A model generated the notes under the pieces. It saw only the letters and a program-made list of their open reading frames with translations. It searched no databases and was not told the DNA's origin. The translations under genes were made by a program, and so were the position numbers. Below, piece by piece: positions 15,330 through 22,775 of a stretch of 64,000 nucleotides of DNA (positions are counted from its first letter, which is position 1; the number at the start of each line of letters is the position of its first letter). Source of the DNA: RACS-047 sp031553855. Lineage in GTDB: Bacteria; Bacillota; Clostridia; Christensenellales; Pumilibacteraceae. The stretch covers positions 62,001 through 126,000 of the forward strand of contig JAVBKW010000004.1 of the NCBI GenBank assembly GCA_031553855.1, written 5' to 3'.

Positions 15330-16337
15330 ATGGAAACTATTATACTAAAGCCTACGGCCAAAAACATAAAATTATGCGCCGAAACTCTTCTAAGCGGGAT
15401 TCCGGTCGCTTTCCCCACCGAAACCGTATACGGTCTGGGCGCGTCCGCGTTCGACGAGGCAGCGGTAAAAAGGATATATCAGGCAAAAGGCCGCCCCTCC
15501 GATAACCCTTTGATAGTGCATATCAGCAGTAAAGACGCCTTAAGCGCAATTGTAAAAGAAATTCCCCCGCCGGCTTTAAAGCTTATGGATGCTCTAATGC
15601 CCGGCGCGCTCACCCTTATTTTTAAAAAGAAGGATTGCATTCCTTTGACCGTTACCGGCGGCTTAGATACGGTCGCCGTCCGTATGCCGAATAATAAAAC
15701 CGCGCTTAAATTCTTGTCCGCATGCGGCGTTCCGGTTGCCGCGCCCAGCGCCAATAAAAGCGGATTCCCATCGACTACGACGGCAAAGCACGTATATGAC
15801 GATTTATCCGGAGCAATTCCTTATATACTTGACGGCGGCGAATGCGAGATCGGGCTTGAGTCCGCCGTTTTAGACGTAACTTGCGAGCCTCCGCGCCTTT
15901 TAAGGAACGGCGGCGTAACTATAGAGGAAATCGAACGCGTAATAGGAAAGATCGACGTTTACAAGGGCGGGGGCGAAACGGTCGCTTTAAGTCCGGGGAT
16001 GAAATATAAGCATTATTCGCCCAAGGCCGAGGTGTATTTTTCCGCTTATTACGATAAAATGGAAAACACTATTCTGTCGCTTTACGACAGATTAAAGTCG
16101 GCCGGAAAAAATCCTGTAATTTTAGCGCTCGAAAAAAGAATAGATTTGTACGGGGGAAGAAACACTATAAACGTAGGCAAGGATTATAAGCAGTACGCCC
16201 ACAGCCTCTTTTCGTCGCTTCGGCTTGCCGATAACTTAGGCTACGATTCGGTCATTGCCGAGGGCGTGCAAAACGGAGGGATAGGCGAAACTATTATAAA
16301 CCGGCTCGTTAAATCCAGCGGAGGGCAGATAATATGA
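15330..16337 (+). CDS. ywlC: Threonylcarbamoyl-AMP synthase (Sua5/YwlC type)
   Basis: Makes L-threonylcarbamoyl-AMP from threonine, bicarbonate and ATP, the first step of t6A modification at tRNA position 37. The 335-residue product has an N-terminal YrdC domain (about 1-200) with FPTETVYGLGA, KGRPSDNPLIVHI, MPGALTLIFK and AAPSANKSGFPSTT. It is followed by the linker SPGMKYKHYSPKAEV and the C-terminal Sua5 domain, so it is the long form. An AAGGAGCC-type site lies upstream of the ATG at a long spacing. Its TGA overlaps the ATG of the next gene (ATGA), so the two are translationally coupled, as ywlC-ywlE neighbours often are in Bacillota. Confidence 0.95.
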   Translation: METIILKPTAKNIKLCAETLLSGIPVAFPTETVYGLGASAFDEAAVKRIYQAKGRPSDNPLIVHISSKDALSAIVKEIPPPALKLMDALMPGALTLIFKKKDCIPLTVTGGLDTVAVRMPNNKTALKFLSACGVPVAAPSANKSGFPSTTTAKHVYDDLSGAIPYILDGGECEIGLESAVLDVTCEPPRLLRNGGVTIEEIERVIGKIDVYKGGGETVALSPGMKYKHYSPKAEVYFSAYYDKMENTILSLYDRLKSAGKNPVILALEKRIDLYGGRNTINVGKDYKQYAHSLFSSLRLADNLGYDSVIAEGVQNGGIGETIINRLVKSSGGQII

Positions 16338-17065
16338 GTAAGCCGGGCGATGGGAAAAATAAAGCCATTTTAAAAGCCGATATCAAGTTCATAAAGGTGG
16401 AAAAGGCACAAAAAAAGGACCTGTCTCTTATAGAGCAGGAAAAACTGCAAAAAGTAAAAAAGAAACCGGCTGAAAAAAAGCGAAAGAAAGAAAGCCTTAA
16501 ACCGCTGCCGGAAAAAAAGGCCGCATCCGTTCCCGGCGCCGTTTCGGATTCGGGGGTTATTACGCCGGAGCAGCTGGAATTTGAAATACCGCAAATCCTG
16601 AAAGGGGAGCAAATTCCTCAGGGGGCGGTTAAAACGCCTCAAAGCCCCAAAAAAAGAGTCCTGTTTTTATGTACGGGCAACACCTGCCGTTCGCCTATGG
16701 CCGAATTTATTTTCCGCCATATAGCAAAAAAGCTCAAGCGTGAAGATGAATATCTCGTTTCATCCGCCGGGCTTGCCGCGGACGGGAGCAGTATGAGCGA
16801 AAACGCAAAGCGCGCGCTGGACGCGTTGGGCGTAGAATATTTGCCGCATATTTCGCGCCAGATGTCTGTGGAGCTGCTTAAAGACGCCGACCTCATAATC
16901 TGTATGACGTCGCGCCACAAGCAGGCAATGGGCGGTATCGCCAACTGCGTAACGCTTTCCGACCTGTGCGGCTGCGGCGATATCCCTGACCCCTATGGAA
17001 TGAACGCCGAGGAATACAAAAAAGTCGCAAATATTCTTTACGGCGCGATCGGAAGCCTTTTTTAA
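16334..17065 (+). CDS. ywlE: Protein-arginine phosphatase (YwlE family) with basic N-terminal extension
   Basis: Low-molecular-weight phosphatase fold; YwlE members remove phosphate from protein arginines and so oppose McsB. The P-loop reads CTGNTCRS (C113, R119); threonine in this loop, where tyrosine phosphatases usually have isoleucine, is the known mark of arginine specificity. The general-acid segment DIPDPYG follows near the C-terminus. The catalytic domain starts near residue 106. The first about 105 residues are an unusual extension: Lys/Glu-rich (KKKPAEKKRKKESLKPLPEKKA), then TPEQLEFEIPQIL, probably disordered; typical YwlE is about 150 residues. The ATG at 16334 overlaps the ywlC stop, which supports this start. 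No alternative ATG lies near the catalytic domain. Confidence 0.88.
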   Translation: MSKPGDGKNKAILKADIKFIKVEKAQKKDLSLIEQEKLQKVKKKPAEKKRKKESLKPLPEKKAASVPGAVSDSGVITPEQLEFEIPQILKGEQIPQGAVKTPQSPKKRVLFLCTGNTCRSPMAEFIFRHIAKKLKREDEYLVSSAGLAADGSSMSENAKRALDALGVEYLPHISRQMSVELLKDADLIICMTSRHKQAMGGIANCVTLSDLCGCGDIPDPYGMNAEEYKKVANILYGAIGSLF

Positions 17066-17088
17066 AAAACCCGCCGTTTTGCCATATT

Positions 17089-17118
17089 ACAATACAATAC
17101 CATACAATACCATACAAT
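17089..17118 (+). repeat. Short tandem repeat, period 10
   Basis: ACAATACCAT is repeated 2.5 times from 17094 to 17118, preceded by a related ACAAT. It lies between ywlE and the rpiB promoter region. Slippage at such a tract could change promoter spacing, but no function is evident. Confidence 0.7.
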
Positions 17119-17222
17119 TCAAAATTTTTTTGTCAAAGTACTTTATTTATTTTAAATAAAATGTTATAATACCTAAGGCTATATATACTTTCAGGTTATA
17201 CTACTAAAAGGGGAAAACTTTA

Positions 17223-17675
17223 ATGATTGCCGTTGCTTCAGATCATGCAGCTTATGAATTTAAAGAAAAAATCATCGCTCATTTAAAGAGCAAAAATATT
17301 GACGTTTTAGACTGCGGGACTTTTGATAAAGGCGTTTCCTGCGACTACTCCGATTTTGCGCTGAAAGCGTGCGGCGCGGTAGTTTCCGGCAAATGCAAAA
17401 GCGCGGTGTTGATCTGCGGAACAGGGATAGGCATGAGTATTGCCGCAAATAAGGTCAGAGGAATACGGTGCGCCGTCTGCTCTGATACTTTTTCCACGCG
17501 TATGACGCGCCTTCATAACGACGCGAACGTTCTGGCTCTCGGCGAACGGGTTTTAGGATTAGGGCTTGCCCTCGAAATCCTCGACGTTTTTACAGATACT
17601 GAATTTTCCGGCGATGAGCGGCACGTGCGCCGCAATGCAAAGGTTATGAAAATCGAATCGGGGGATGTAATATGA
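17223..17675 (+). CDS. rpiB: Ribose-5-phosphate isomerase B
   Basis: Interconverts ribulose 5-phosphate and ribose 5-phosphate in the pentose phosphate pathway. The 150-residue product matches the RpiB/LacAB family: IAVASDHAAYEFKE at the N-terminus, active-site CGTGIGMSIAANK with the catalytic cysteine, and RLHNDANVLALGERV. A -10 box (TATAAT, 17165-17170) precedes it, without an obvious -35. RpiB-family enzymes can also act on allose or galactose 6-phosphates; the neighbourhood does not decide. The TGA stop (17673-17675) lies in the left terminus of palindromic copy C. Confidence 0.93.
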   Translation: MIAVASDHAAYEFKEKIIAHLKSKNIDVLDCGTFDKGVSCDYSDFALKACGAVVSGKCKSAVLICGTGIGMSIAANKVRGIRCAVCSDTFSTRMTRLHNDANVLALGERVLGLGLALEILDVFTDTEFSGDERHVRRNAKVMKIESGDVI

Positions 17676-17794
17676 AATAATATTCATCACCATATACTGA
17701 CTATGTGCGCCTTGCGCTCAATTATGTATTAAATATACATTCAATCGGCGGCAATCCGCCTGTTGCCAGTCTATGGCGCGACTATTCTTTCATA
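17671..17794. repeat. Palindromic repeat element, copy C (124 bp)
   Basis: It runs from TATGAAATAATA (17671, including the rpiB stop) to ATTCTTTCATA (17794). The arms are about 60-65% complementary. The central segment ATGTATTAAATATACAT (17726-17742) is near-palindromic and matches the centres of copies A and B. The right half (CTGTTGCC, GGCGCGACTATTCTTT) also resembles copy A. Confidence 0.7.
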
Positions 17795-17829
17795 GAATCT
17801 TATGACAAACGGAGGTCATGAATATAACA

Positions 17830-18159
17830 ATGATAGCGCAAATGCTCGAATCTATTGCCGCAGCGGAAGAAAAAGCTAAGGAAATGATCGAAAACGCCGA
17901 AAAGGAAGCAAAAGAGATTGCGGTTTCGGCTCTTTCGCAAACTGAAACTTTGAGAGCCGAATGCGGCTCTTTAATAAAAAATGAGGTCAAAACGATTTTA
18001 AACGATGCCGAAGCACAGGCAGCCGTTTTAGTCGCGGACATCAATAAAAAGGCGGCGGCCGAGGTCGAGTCTTTTATTAAAGCGTGCGACAAAAATATGC
18101 AGAAAAGCGTTGAATACGCGTTCGACCATCTGATGAAAAGCATAAACGGGGTTAAATAG
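17830..18159 (+). CDS. V-type ATPase peripheral stalk subunit (G/H-like)
   Basis: A long, charged, almost wholly helical coiled-coil protein (AAAEEKAKEMIENAEKEAKEIA then AEAQAAVLVADINKKAAAEVES), as expected for the H/G stalk subunit that pairs with subunit E. It stands first in the V-ATPase operon, one base before the subunit I start. ATG 17818 and ATG 17830 are both in frame. GGAGGT at 17811-17816 is too close to 17818, while its distance to 17830 (13 bases) equals that seen at mcsB, whose leader is very similar, so 17830 is preferred; the product is then 109 residues. Sequence conservation in this family is low and the call rests on shape and position. Confidence 0.75.
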   Translation: MIAQMLESIAAAEEKAKEMIENAEKEAKEIAVSALSQTETLRAECGSLIKNEVKTILNDAEAQAAVLVADINKKAAAEVESFIKACDKNMQKSVEYAFDHLMKSINGVK

Positions 18160-18160
18160 C

Positions 18161-20149
18161 TTGGCGACTGTTGAAATGAGGAAAATTAAGATCATAGGTC
18201 TTAAATCCGAACGCAGTTTAATACTTAACGCTTTAGAGCGTTCCGGCTGCTTTGAGGTCGTTCCGACTACGGAGCAGGAGACGGGTGAGAAGGTCAGGGA
18301 CTCTTCGCGCCTTGAATATTACCTTGCCCGCCAGTCAAGAGCGGCGTTTGCCGTTAATTTTTTAGAGCAGATCAATTCCGAGGCTTCCGATAATATTCAG
18401 GCGGACGTAAAAAAAGCAAAAAAGAAGAAATTTAAAGACCATAATGTGCGTAGCTACGGTTTTGAACCCGTAAAGAAAAAAAACGGCAGGGCGATAGTGG
18501 GCTATGACGATTTTTACGATATCGCGGCAAAGGAATACGAGCTTTTAAATATTTGCGACCAGCTTCAGGAAATCAATTTCAAAAGGCTGGAGCTTAAGAG
18601 CGCGAACGTAAAGCTTGCGGCAATGAACAGAAATTTAAAGCCGTATGAACACGTAGACGTTAAGTTTTCCGATTTTAAGGACACTAAAACCGCCGCCGCG
18701 CTGCTTGCCTTGGGCCCGCCCGCTGCTCTTCTTCCGGATTTTGGGCCGGACGTTTATACTGAAACCTACCCCTGCCAAACTGGCGTTATCGCCGCGCTCA
18801 TAACTAAAATAGAAACGCGTCAAAGCGTTGCGGAAAAGCTTTTTGCGTCGGGTTTTTCGCTTTGTCCTTACTCTTACGACGATACGGCAAAAAACATAAT
18901 CGAAAAGAACGAGGCCGAGATCGAGGCTAACCGTACCGCGGAGGAGGGCTGCATTTCAACCGCGCTTTCCTACACGAAGTATTTGGGCGAGCTTAAAGCG
19001 GTTTACGATATTTTCGGGCTTGAGACGGAAAAGGCGCGCTATGAGCTGGAGTTTGTCAAGACTAATTCAACCTTTCTCTTAGAGGGCTGGACGGCTGAGC
19101 AATACTGCGATATCATAACGGAAAAACTGAAATCAAAAACAAAAAACATTTTTATTGAAGTTTCATTGCCTGATGAGGGCGACGAGCCGCCGACGCTTAT
19201 AAAAAATAAAAGGATTTTCCGCCCGTTCGAGGACACTACGAATATGTATTCCGTTCCCTCCTACGGCGAGGTCGACCCGAATCCTTTTATGGCGGTATTC
19301 TTTTTCATATTCTTCGGGATAATGCTCGGCGACGCAGGCTACGGGTTGGTGTTGAGCCTTGGCTGCTTTATAATTCTGCGCCTGTTCAAATTTGAAAAGG
19401 GCATGAAAAATATGGTCGCGATGTTCGGGATATGCGGTATTTCGGCGGTCGTGTGGGGCTTGCTTTTCGGCGGCGTATTCGCTATCGAATCCGTGCCCGC
19501 GATATGGTTCAATCCGATGTCCGAGCCTATTCTTATGCTTGTGGTTTCGCTGGTTTTAGGAGTGCTGCAACTGGCCGCGGGGTACGGGCTGAACGCATAT
19601 AAAAAGATACGCAGCGGAAAAATCGCCGACGGCATTTTAGACAATATTTTCATCTATTTTATCTTCTCCGGAGTGGCGTGTTTAGCATTAGGTGCCGTTT
19701 TAACGCCTTCAAACGCCGTTTTAAGCCAAGTTGGTATGATTCTGCTTATAGTTGCGCTAGCCGGTATACTGCTTACAAACGGGAGGCATGCTAAGGGAAT
19801 AGGCGGGAAAATCGCGGGCGGGCTTGTCGGGATATACAACCTTATAAACCTGTTTTCCGACGTACTTTCCTACGCCAGGATATTCGGCCTTGCGCTTGCG
19901 TCCGGAGCGATAGGCTTAGCTTTCAACCAGCTGGGCTCAATGATTTTCTCTATCCCCGTCATAGGCTATGTAGCTGGCGGCGCGCTGCTTATTGTGCTTC
20001 ACGCATTCAATATGGGGCTAAGCCTTTTAAGCACGTACGTACATAATATAAGGCTGCAATATTTAGAGTTCTACGGCAAATTTTACGACGGCGGCGGACG
20101 GCTGTTTTCGCCGATGGGCGAAAATACAAAGTACGTGCGTTTCAGATAA
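18161..20149 (+). CDS. atpI: V-type ATP synthase subunit I (a-subunit homologue)
   Basis: Membrane stator subunit that forms the ion half-channels beside the K ring. The 662-residue product has a cytoplasmic N-terminal half (about 1-345) with coiled-coil parts, then FRPFEDTTNMYSVPSYGEVDPNPFMAVFFFIFFGIMLGDAGYGL, the typical entry to the membrane domain. About seven or eight membrane helices follow, including LSYARIFGLALASGAIGLAFNQ, which holds the essential arginine. The TTG at 18161 is taken as the start because TTG-GCG-ACT-GTT-GAA-ATG matches the usual M-A-x-V-x-M opening; ATG 18176 is the alternative. It lies one base after the stalk subunit gene. Confidence 0.95.
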   Translation: MATVEMRKIKIIGLKSERSLILNALERSGCFEVVPTTEQETGEKVRDSSRLEYYLARQSRAAFAVNFLEQINSEASDNIQADVKKAKKKKFKDHNVRSYGFEPVKKKNGRAIVGYDDFYDIAAKEYELLNICDQLQEINFKRLELKSANVKLAAMNRNLKPYEHVDVKFSDFKDTKTAAALLALGPPAALLPDFGPDVYTETYPCQTGVIAALITKIETRQSVAEKLFASGFSLCPYSYDDTAKNIIEKNEAEIEANRTAEEGCISTALSYTKYLGELKAVYDIFGLETEKARYELEFVKTNSTFLLEGWTAEQYCDIITEKLKSKTKNIFIEVSLPDEGDEPPTLIKNKRIFRPFEDTTNMYSVPSYGEVDPNPFMAVFFFIFFGIMLGDAGYGLVLSLGCFIILRLFKFEKGMKNMVAMFGICGISAVVWGLLFGGVFAIESVPAIWFNPMSEPILMLVVSLVLGVLQLAAGYGLNAYKKIRSGKIADGILDNIFIYFIFSGVACLALGAVLTPSNAVLSQVGMILLIVALAGILLTNGRHAKGIGGKIAGGLVGIYNLINLFSDVLSYARIFGLALASGAIGLAFNQLGSMIFSIPVIGYVAGGALLIVLHAFNMGLSLLSTYVHNIRLQYLEFYGKFYDGGGRLFSPMGENTKYVRFR

Positions 20150-20253
20150 CGCGCAGTTTCCATTGCAAGCCAGTGACTTATTCACATTCTTATTAACTTG
20201 AAATCAATATGTAAAAATAAATATAAACAAAAAATTCGGAGGAAAAAAAGACA

Positions 20254-20739
20254 ATGACTTTAGGTAATGTATACGGAATTTTAGGCGCGGCTATCGCCGT
20301 AATCTTATCCGGAGCGGGCTCGGCAATCGGCGTATCAAGAGCGGGTCAGGCCGCGGCAGGGCTTTTAAGTAAGGACACAAGTAAATTCGGTAACGTTTTA
20401 GTGCTCCAGCTTATTCCCGCGTCGCAGGGCTTATACGGCTTCGTCGTTGCGTTTTTGGCGATCTTCGTCAAAATCAACGTTTTAGGCGGAAGCGCAATGG
20501 CGCACCTTACGGTCGAGGAAGGCTACGCGCTTATCGGGATTTGTTCGGCAATAGGTTTTGTCGGCTGTGCCAGCGCGATAATGCAGGGAAACGTTTCCGT
20601 TGCCGGAATAAACCTTATCGGCAAACAGGATAAAATGCTTTCAAAAGCCATCATTATGGCGGCGATGGTAGAAATTTTCGCGCTGTTCGCTTTCATTATT
20701 TCGATACTCGGCGTTTTAGGCTTGCCTGTAACGGCTTAG
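20254..20739 (+). CDS. atpK: V-type ATP synthase subunit K (proteolipid ring)
   Basis: Ion-carrying rotor subunit. The 161-residue product is a duplicated hairpin with four membrane helices. The key carboxylate is E140 in helix 4 (AAMVEIFALFAF). S57-Q58 (LIPASQGLYGF) and Q111 (IMQGNVSV) correspond to T64, Q65 and Q110 of the Na+-pumping Enterococcus hirae NtpK, which predicts Na+ rather than H+ coupling. A GGAGG ribosome binding site is present. A perfect 7-bp hairpin follows the stop (20751-20774) and may stabilise the upstream mRNA, in keeping with the high copy number of this subunit. Confidence 0.96.
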   Translation: MTLGNVYGILGAAIAVILSGAGSAIGVSRAGQAAAGLLSKDTSKFGNVLVLQLIPASQGLYGFVVAFLAIFVKINVLGGSAMAHLTVEEGYALIGICSAIGFVGCASAIMQGNVSVAGINLIGKQDKMLSKAIIMAAMVEIFALFAFIISILGVLGLPVTA

Positions 20740-20750
20740 TTTTATTTCAC

Positions 20751-20774
20751 GGAAACGATTTATTCAGCGTTTCC
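20751..20774 (+). promoter_or_regulatory. Intra-operon stem-loop after atpK
   Basis: GGAAACG (20751-20757) pairs perfectly with CGTTTCC (20768-20774) around a 10-base loop, with no T tract. It may protect the 3' end of the atpK message or cause partial termination. It includes the repeated 18-mer TTTATTCAGCGTTTCCTT (20759-20776). Confidence 0.5.
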
Positions 20775-20822
20775 TTTAGATCCAAATACGGCTATAACTA
20801 AAAAAATTTTAACGGTGGATAA

Positions 20823-21407
20823 ATGGAAAATTCAGAACTGATCCGCAATATTATCGTTTCCGCGCAAAATTCGGCAGCGGCGATAATTGCAAACGCAAAG
20901 GACGACAGCGAAGAAACGAAAGCGGGCGTCAAGGCGGAATTGGATATAAAGAGAACGGCCGCTTTAGCTGCGGCGGAAAAAGAGGCGGAGCTTTTGATAG
21001 CCCGCAAGCTTTCTGTTGCGGCTTTAGAAAAAAACAAAGCTTTACTCAGCGCGCGTCAGAAGGTCTTAAAAAGCGTATACGAGCAGGTAATGCAGAAAAT
21101 TTTAAATATGTCCGATAATATATATCGGGAATTTATCGGCACGCTTATCAAAAAATACGCCGAAAACGGCGACCGCGTCATCGTAAACGAGCGCGACTCA
21201 AAACGTATAACGGCGGATTTCATCAAAAAAACCGCCGAAGAAATGCGTATCAGCTTGTTTTTAGATTCTGACTTTCATTTAAAGCGCGGCGGAATAATAC
21301 TTTCCGGCGCAAAATACGATAAAAACCTCACGCTCGAAACTCTTATCGCGGACCTGCGTGAGAATACGGAAACAAAAGTCGCGAAAAAGGTATTCGGAGA
21401 GAATTAA
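20823..21407 (+). CDS. atpE: V-type ATP synthase subunit E
   Basis: Peripheral stalk subunit. The 194-residue product has an N-terminal alpha-helical half rich in Ala, Glu and Lys (AAAIIANAKDDSEETKAGVKAEL ending near residue 90) and a C-terminal alpha/beta domain with NGDRVIVNERD and LKRGGIILSGAKYDKNLTLETLIADLRENTE. The GGIIL...NLTLETLI pattern is typical of subunit E. The length is normal. It follows the K subunit by 83 bp and precedes subunit C by 11 bp. Confidence 0.92.
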   Translation: MENSELIRNIIVSAQNSAAAIIANAKDDSEETKAGVKAELDIKRTAALAAAEKEAELLIARKLSVAALEKNKALLSARQKVLKSVYEQVMQKILNMSDNIYREFIGTLIKKYAENGDRVIVNERDSKRITADFIKKTAEEMRISLFLDSDFHLKRGGIILSGAKYDKNLTLETLIADLRENTETKVAKKVFGEN

Positions 21408-21418
21408 TAAAAACGGTA

Positions 21419-22390
21419 ATGTACAACAGTAAGATATATTCAAACGCAATCGCTAAATACAATTCGGGAAAACTGCTTTCGTCCGAAAAATTAAGGCGGC
21501 TTATCGACGCCGATTTTTCCGACGCCGTTAAAATGCTTGCCGACTACGGTTACGGCGGCGGGCTTTTAAATGAAAACAGTTACGATATCGACGTTTTTTT
21601 GACTGAAGAAACGTCGCGCCTTATCGCGTTTGTGAACGAGGACTGCCCGGGAGAGGAGCTGAAAAGGTTTTTACTCAATAAGTACTATTATTCCGACGCC
21701 AAAGTCCTGTTTAAAGCAAAATACGTCAGCACAGACACAAAATTCGCGCTGTATAATTGTTTTGACGATTTGAACAGCGCGGTAGAGTGCGGCGATTATC
21801 AATCCTTGCCGGCATTTTTATCCGACGCTTTGATTTTTTTATCAGAAAAGTACATCGATAAAAAACCCTCGCCTAAGGAAATAGATATTACCCTAGTAAA
21901 CGCTATGTACTCCGACAGCCTAGACGCTGCCAATATGAGCCGCAACCGCTCATTAAAGAAGTATATAAGAACGGAAATAGATTTTTTAAATATTATAACG
22001 GCGTTCCGCTGCCGCAAATTGAAACTGGATAGAAACGATTTTACAGCCGAATTTATCGGCGGCGGCACTTTAAAAGAGCAAACCGTATCAGTTATAATCA
22101 CGGGCGAGCAGACGGCTATAATAAAAGAATTTATGTCAACGCAGTATTTTGAAGCGGTGGATAGGCTGTATCAGTCCGAAGATTTTGTGCTGTTTGAGCG
22201 CGACAGCGGCGATACGCTGAATTCAATAATAGCCAATAGCTCCGACGATATGAATTCATACAGCCCCTTTATAAATTATTTTATAGCAAAAACCGTTGAA
22301 ATAAAGACGGTAAAAACGATACTTGTATGCTTAAAGAACAACGCCCGCGCCGAGATAGGCAGGAGGCTCAAAACGGTTTATGATCAGTAA
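21419..22390 (+). CDS. atpC: V-type ATP synthase subunit C (d-type)
   Basis: Central-stalk socket subunit that connects the K ring with subunits D and F. The 323-residue product is helical, in three repeats of similar bundles, and shows the family traits YNSKIYSNAIAKYNSGKLLSSEKLRRLIDA at the N-terminus and a closing YFIAKTVEIKTVKTILVCLKNNARAEIGRRL. The last segment (...EIKTV...K..N......I..RL) is diagnostic for V-type subunit C/d. Its TAA overlaps the ATG of subunit F by 11 bases, so the two are translationally coupled. Confidence 0.93.
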   Translation: MYNSKIYSNAIAKYNSGKLLSSEKLRRLIDADFSDAVKMLADYGYGGGLLNENSYDIDVFLTEETSRLIAFVNEDCPGEELKRFLLNKYYYSDAKVLFKAKYVSTDTKFALYNCFDDLNSAVECGDYQSLPAFLSDALIFLSEKYIDKKPSPKEIDITLVNAMYSDSLDAANMSRNRSLKKYIRTEIDFLNIITAFRCRKLKLDRNDFTAEFIGGGTLKEQTVSVIITGEQTAIIKEFMSTQYFEAVDRLYQSEDFVLFERDSGDTLNSIIANSSDDMNSYSPFINYFIAKTVEIKTVKTILVCLKNNARAEIGRRLKTVYDQ

Positions 22391-22709
22391 AAACGGACGC
22401 ATAGCGGTTATCGGCGATAAAGACAGCATTTTAGCTTTCAAGGCGGTCGGGGCGGAGGTTTTTGCCGCTTATTCGGGCTTTGAGGCAAACGACATTTTGC
22501 GCGCGCTCTCAAAGCAGGACTACGCCGTTATTTTTATAACAGAGCAGCTTGCAGAAGAAGTCAAAGAAACCTTAAGTAAGCTTAAAACGCGCACTTACCC
22601 GACGGTCATTCCCATACCGTCGCAGTCCGGCCCGACAGGTTTTGCTATGAAAGGGCTCAAAAAGGACGTTGAAAAGGCAGTCGGCGCAGATATATTGTTC
22701 AATAAATAA
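22380..22709 (+). CDS. atpF: V-type ATP synthase subunit F
   Basis: Small central-stalk subunit that binds subunit D. The 109-residue product has the alpha/beta fold of this subunit: IAVIGDKDSILAFKAVGAEVF, DYAVIFITEQLAEEV, and the tail PTVIPIPSQSGPTGFAMKGLKKDVEKAVGADI. Length and motifs match the family. Its ATG lies within the end of the subunit C gene. A 66-bp gap precedes subunit A. Confidence 0.95.
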   Translation: MISKNGRIAVIGDKDSILAFKAVGAEVFAAYSGFEANDILRALSKQDYAVIFITEQLAEEVKETLSKLKTRTYPTVIPIPSQSGPTGFAMKGLKKDVEKAVGADILFNK

Positions 22710-22775
22710 TTCTGCTATATTTTAGCTGCATTTTAGCTGCTTTGCACAAAGTATAATTAACAGGAAAACGGTAAT

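Noticed and set aside
17089..17118. Possible CRISPR-like or regulatory tandem array
   Set aside because: The period is only 10 bp with 2.5 copies and there are no spacers. No CRISPR array was seen anywhere in the window.
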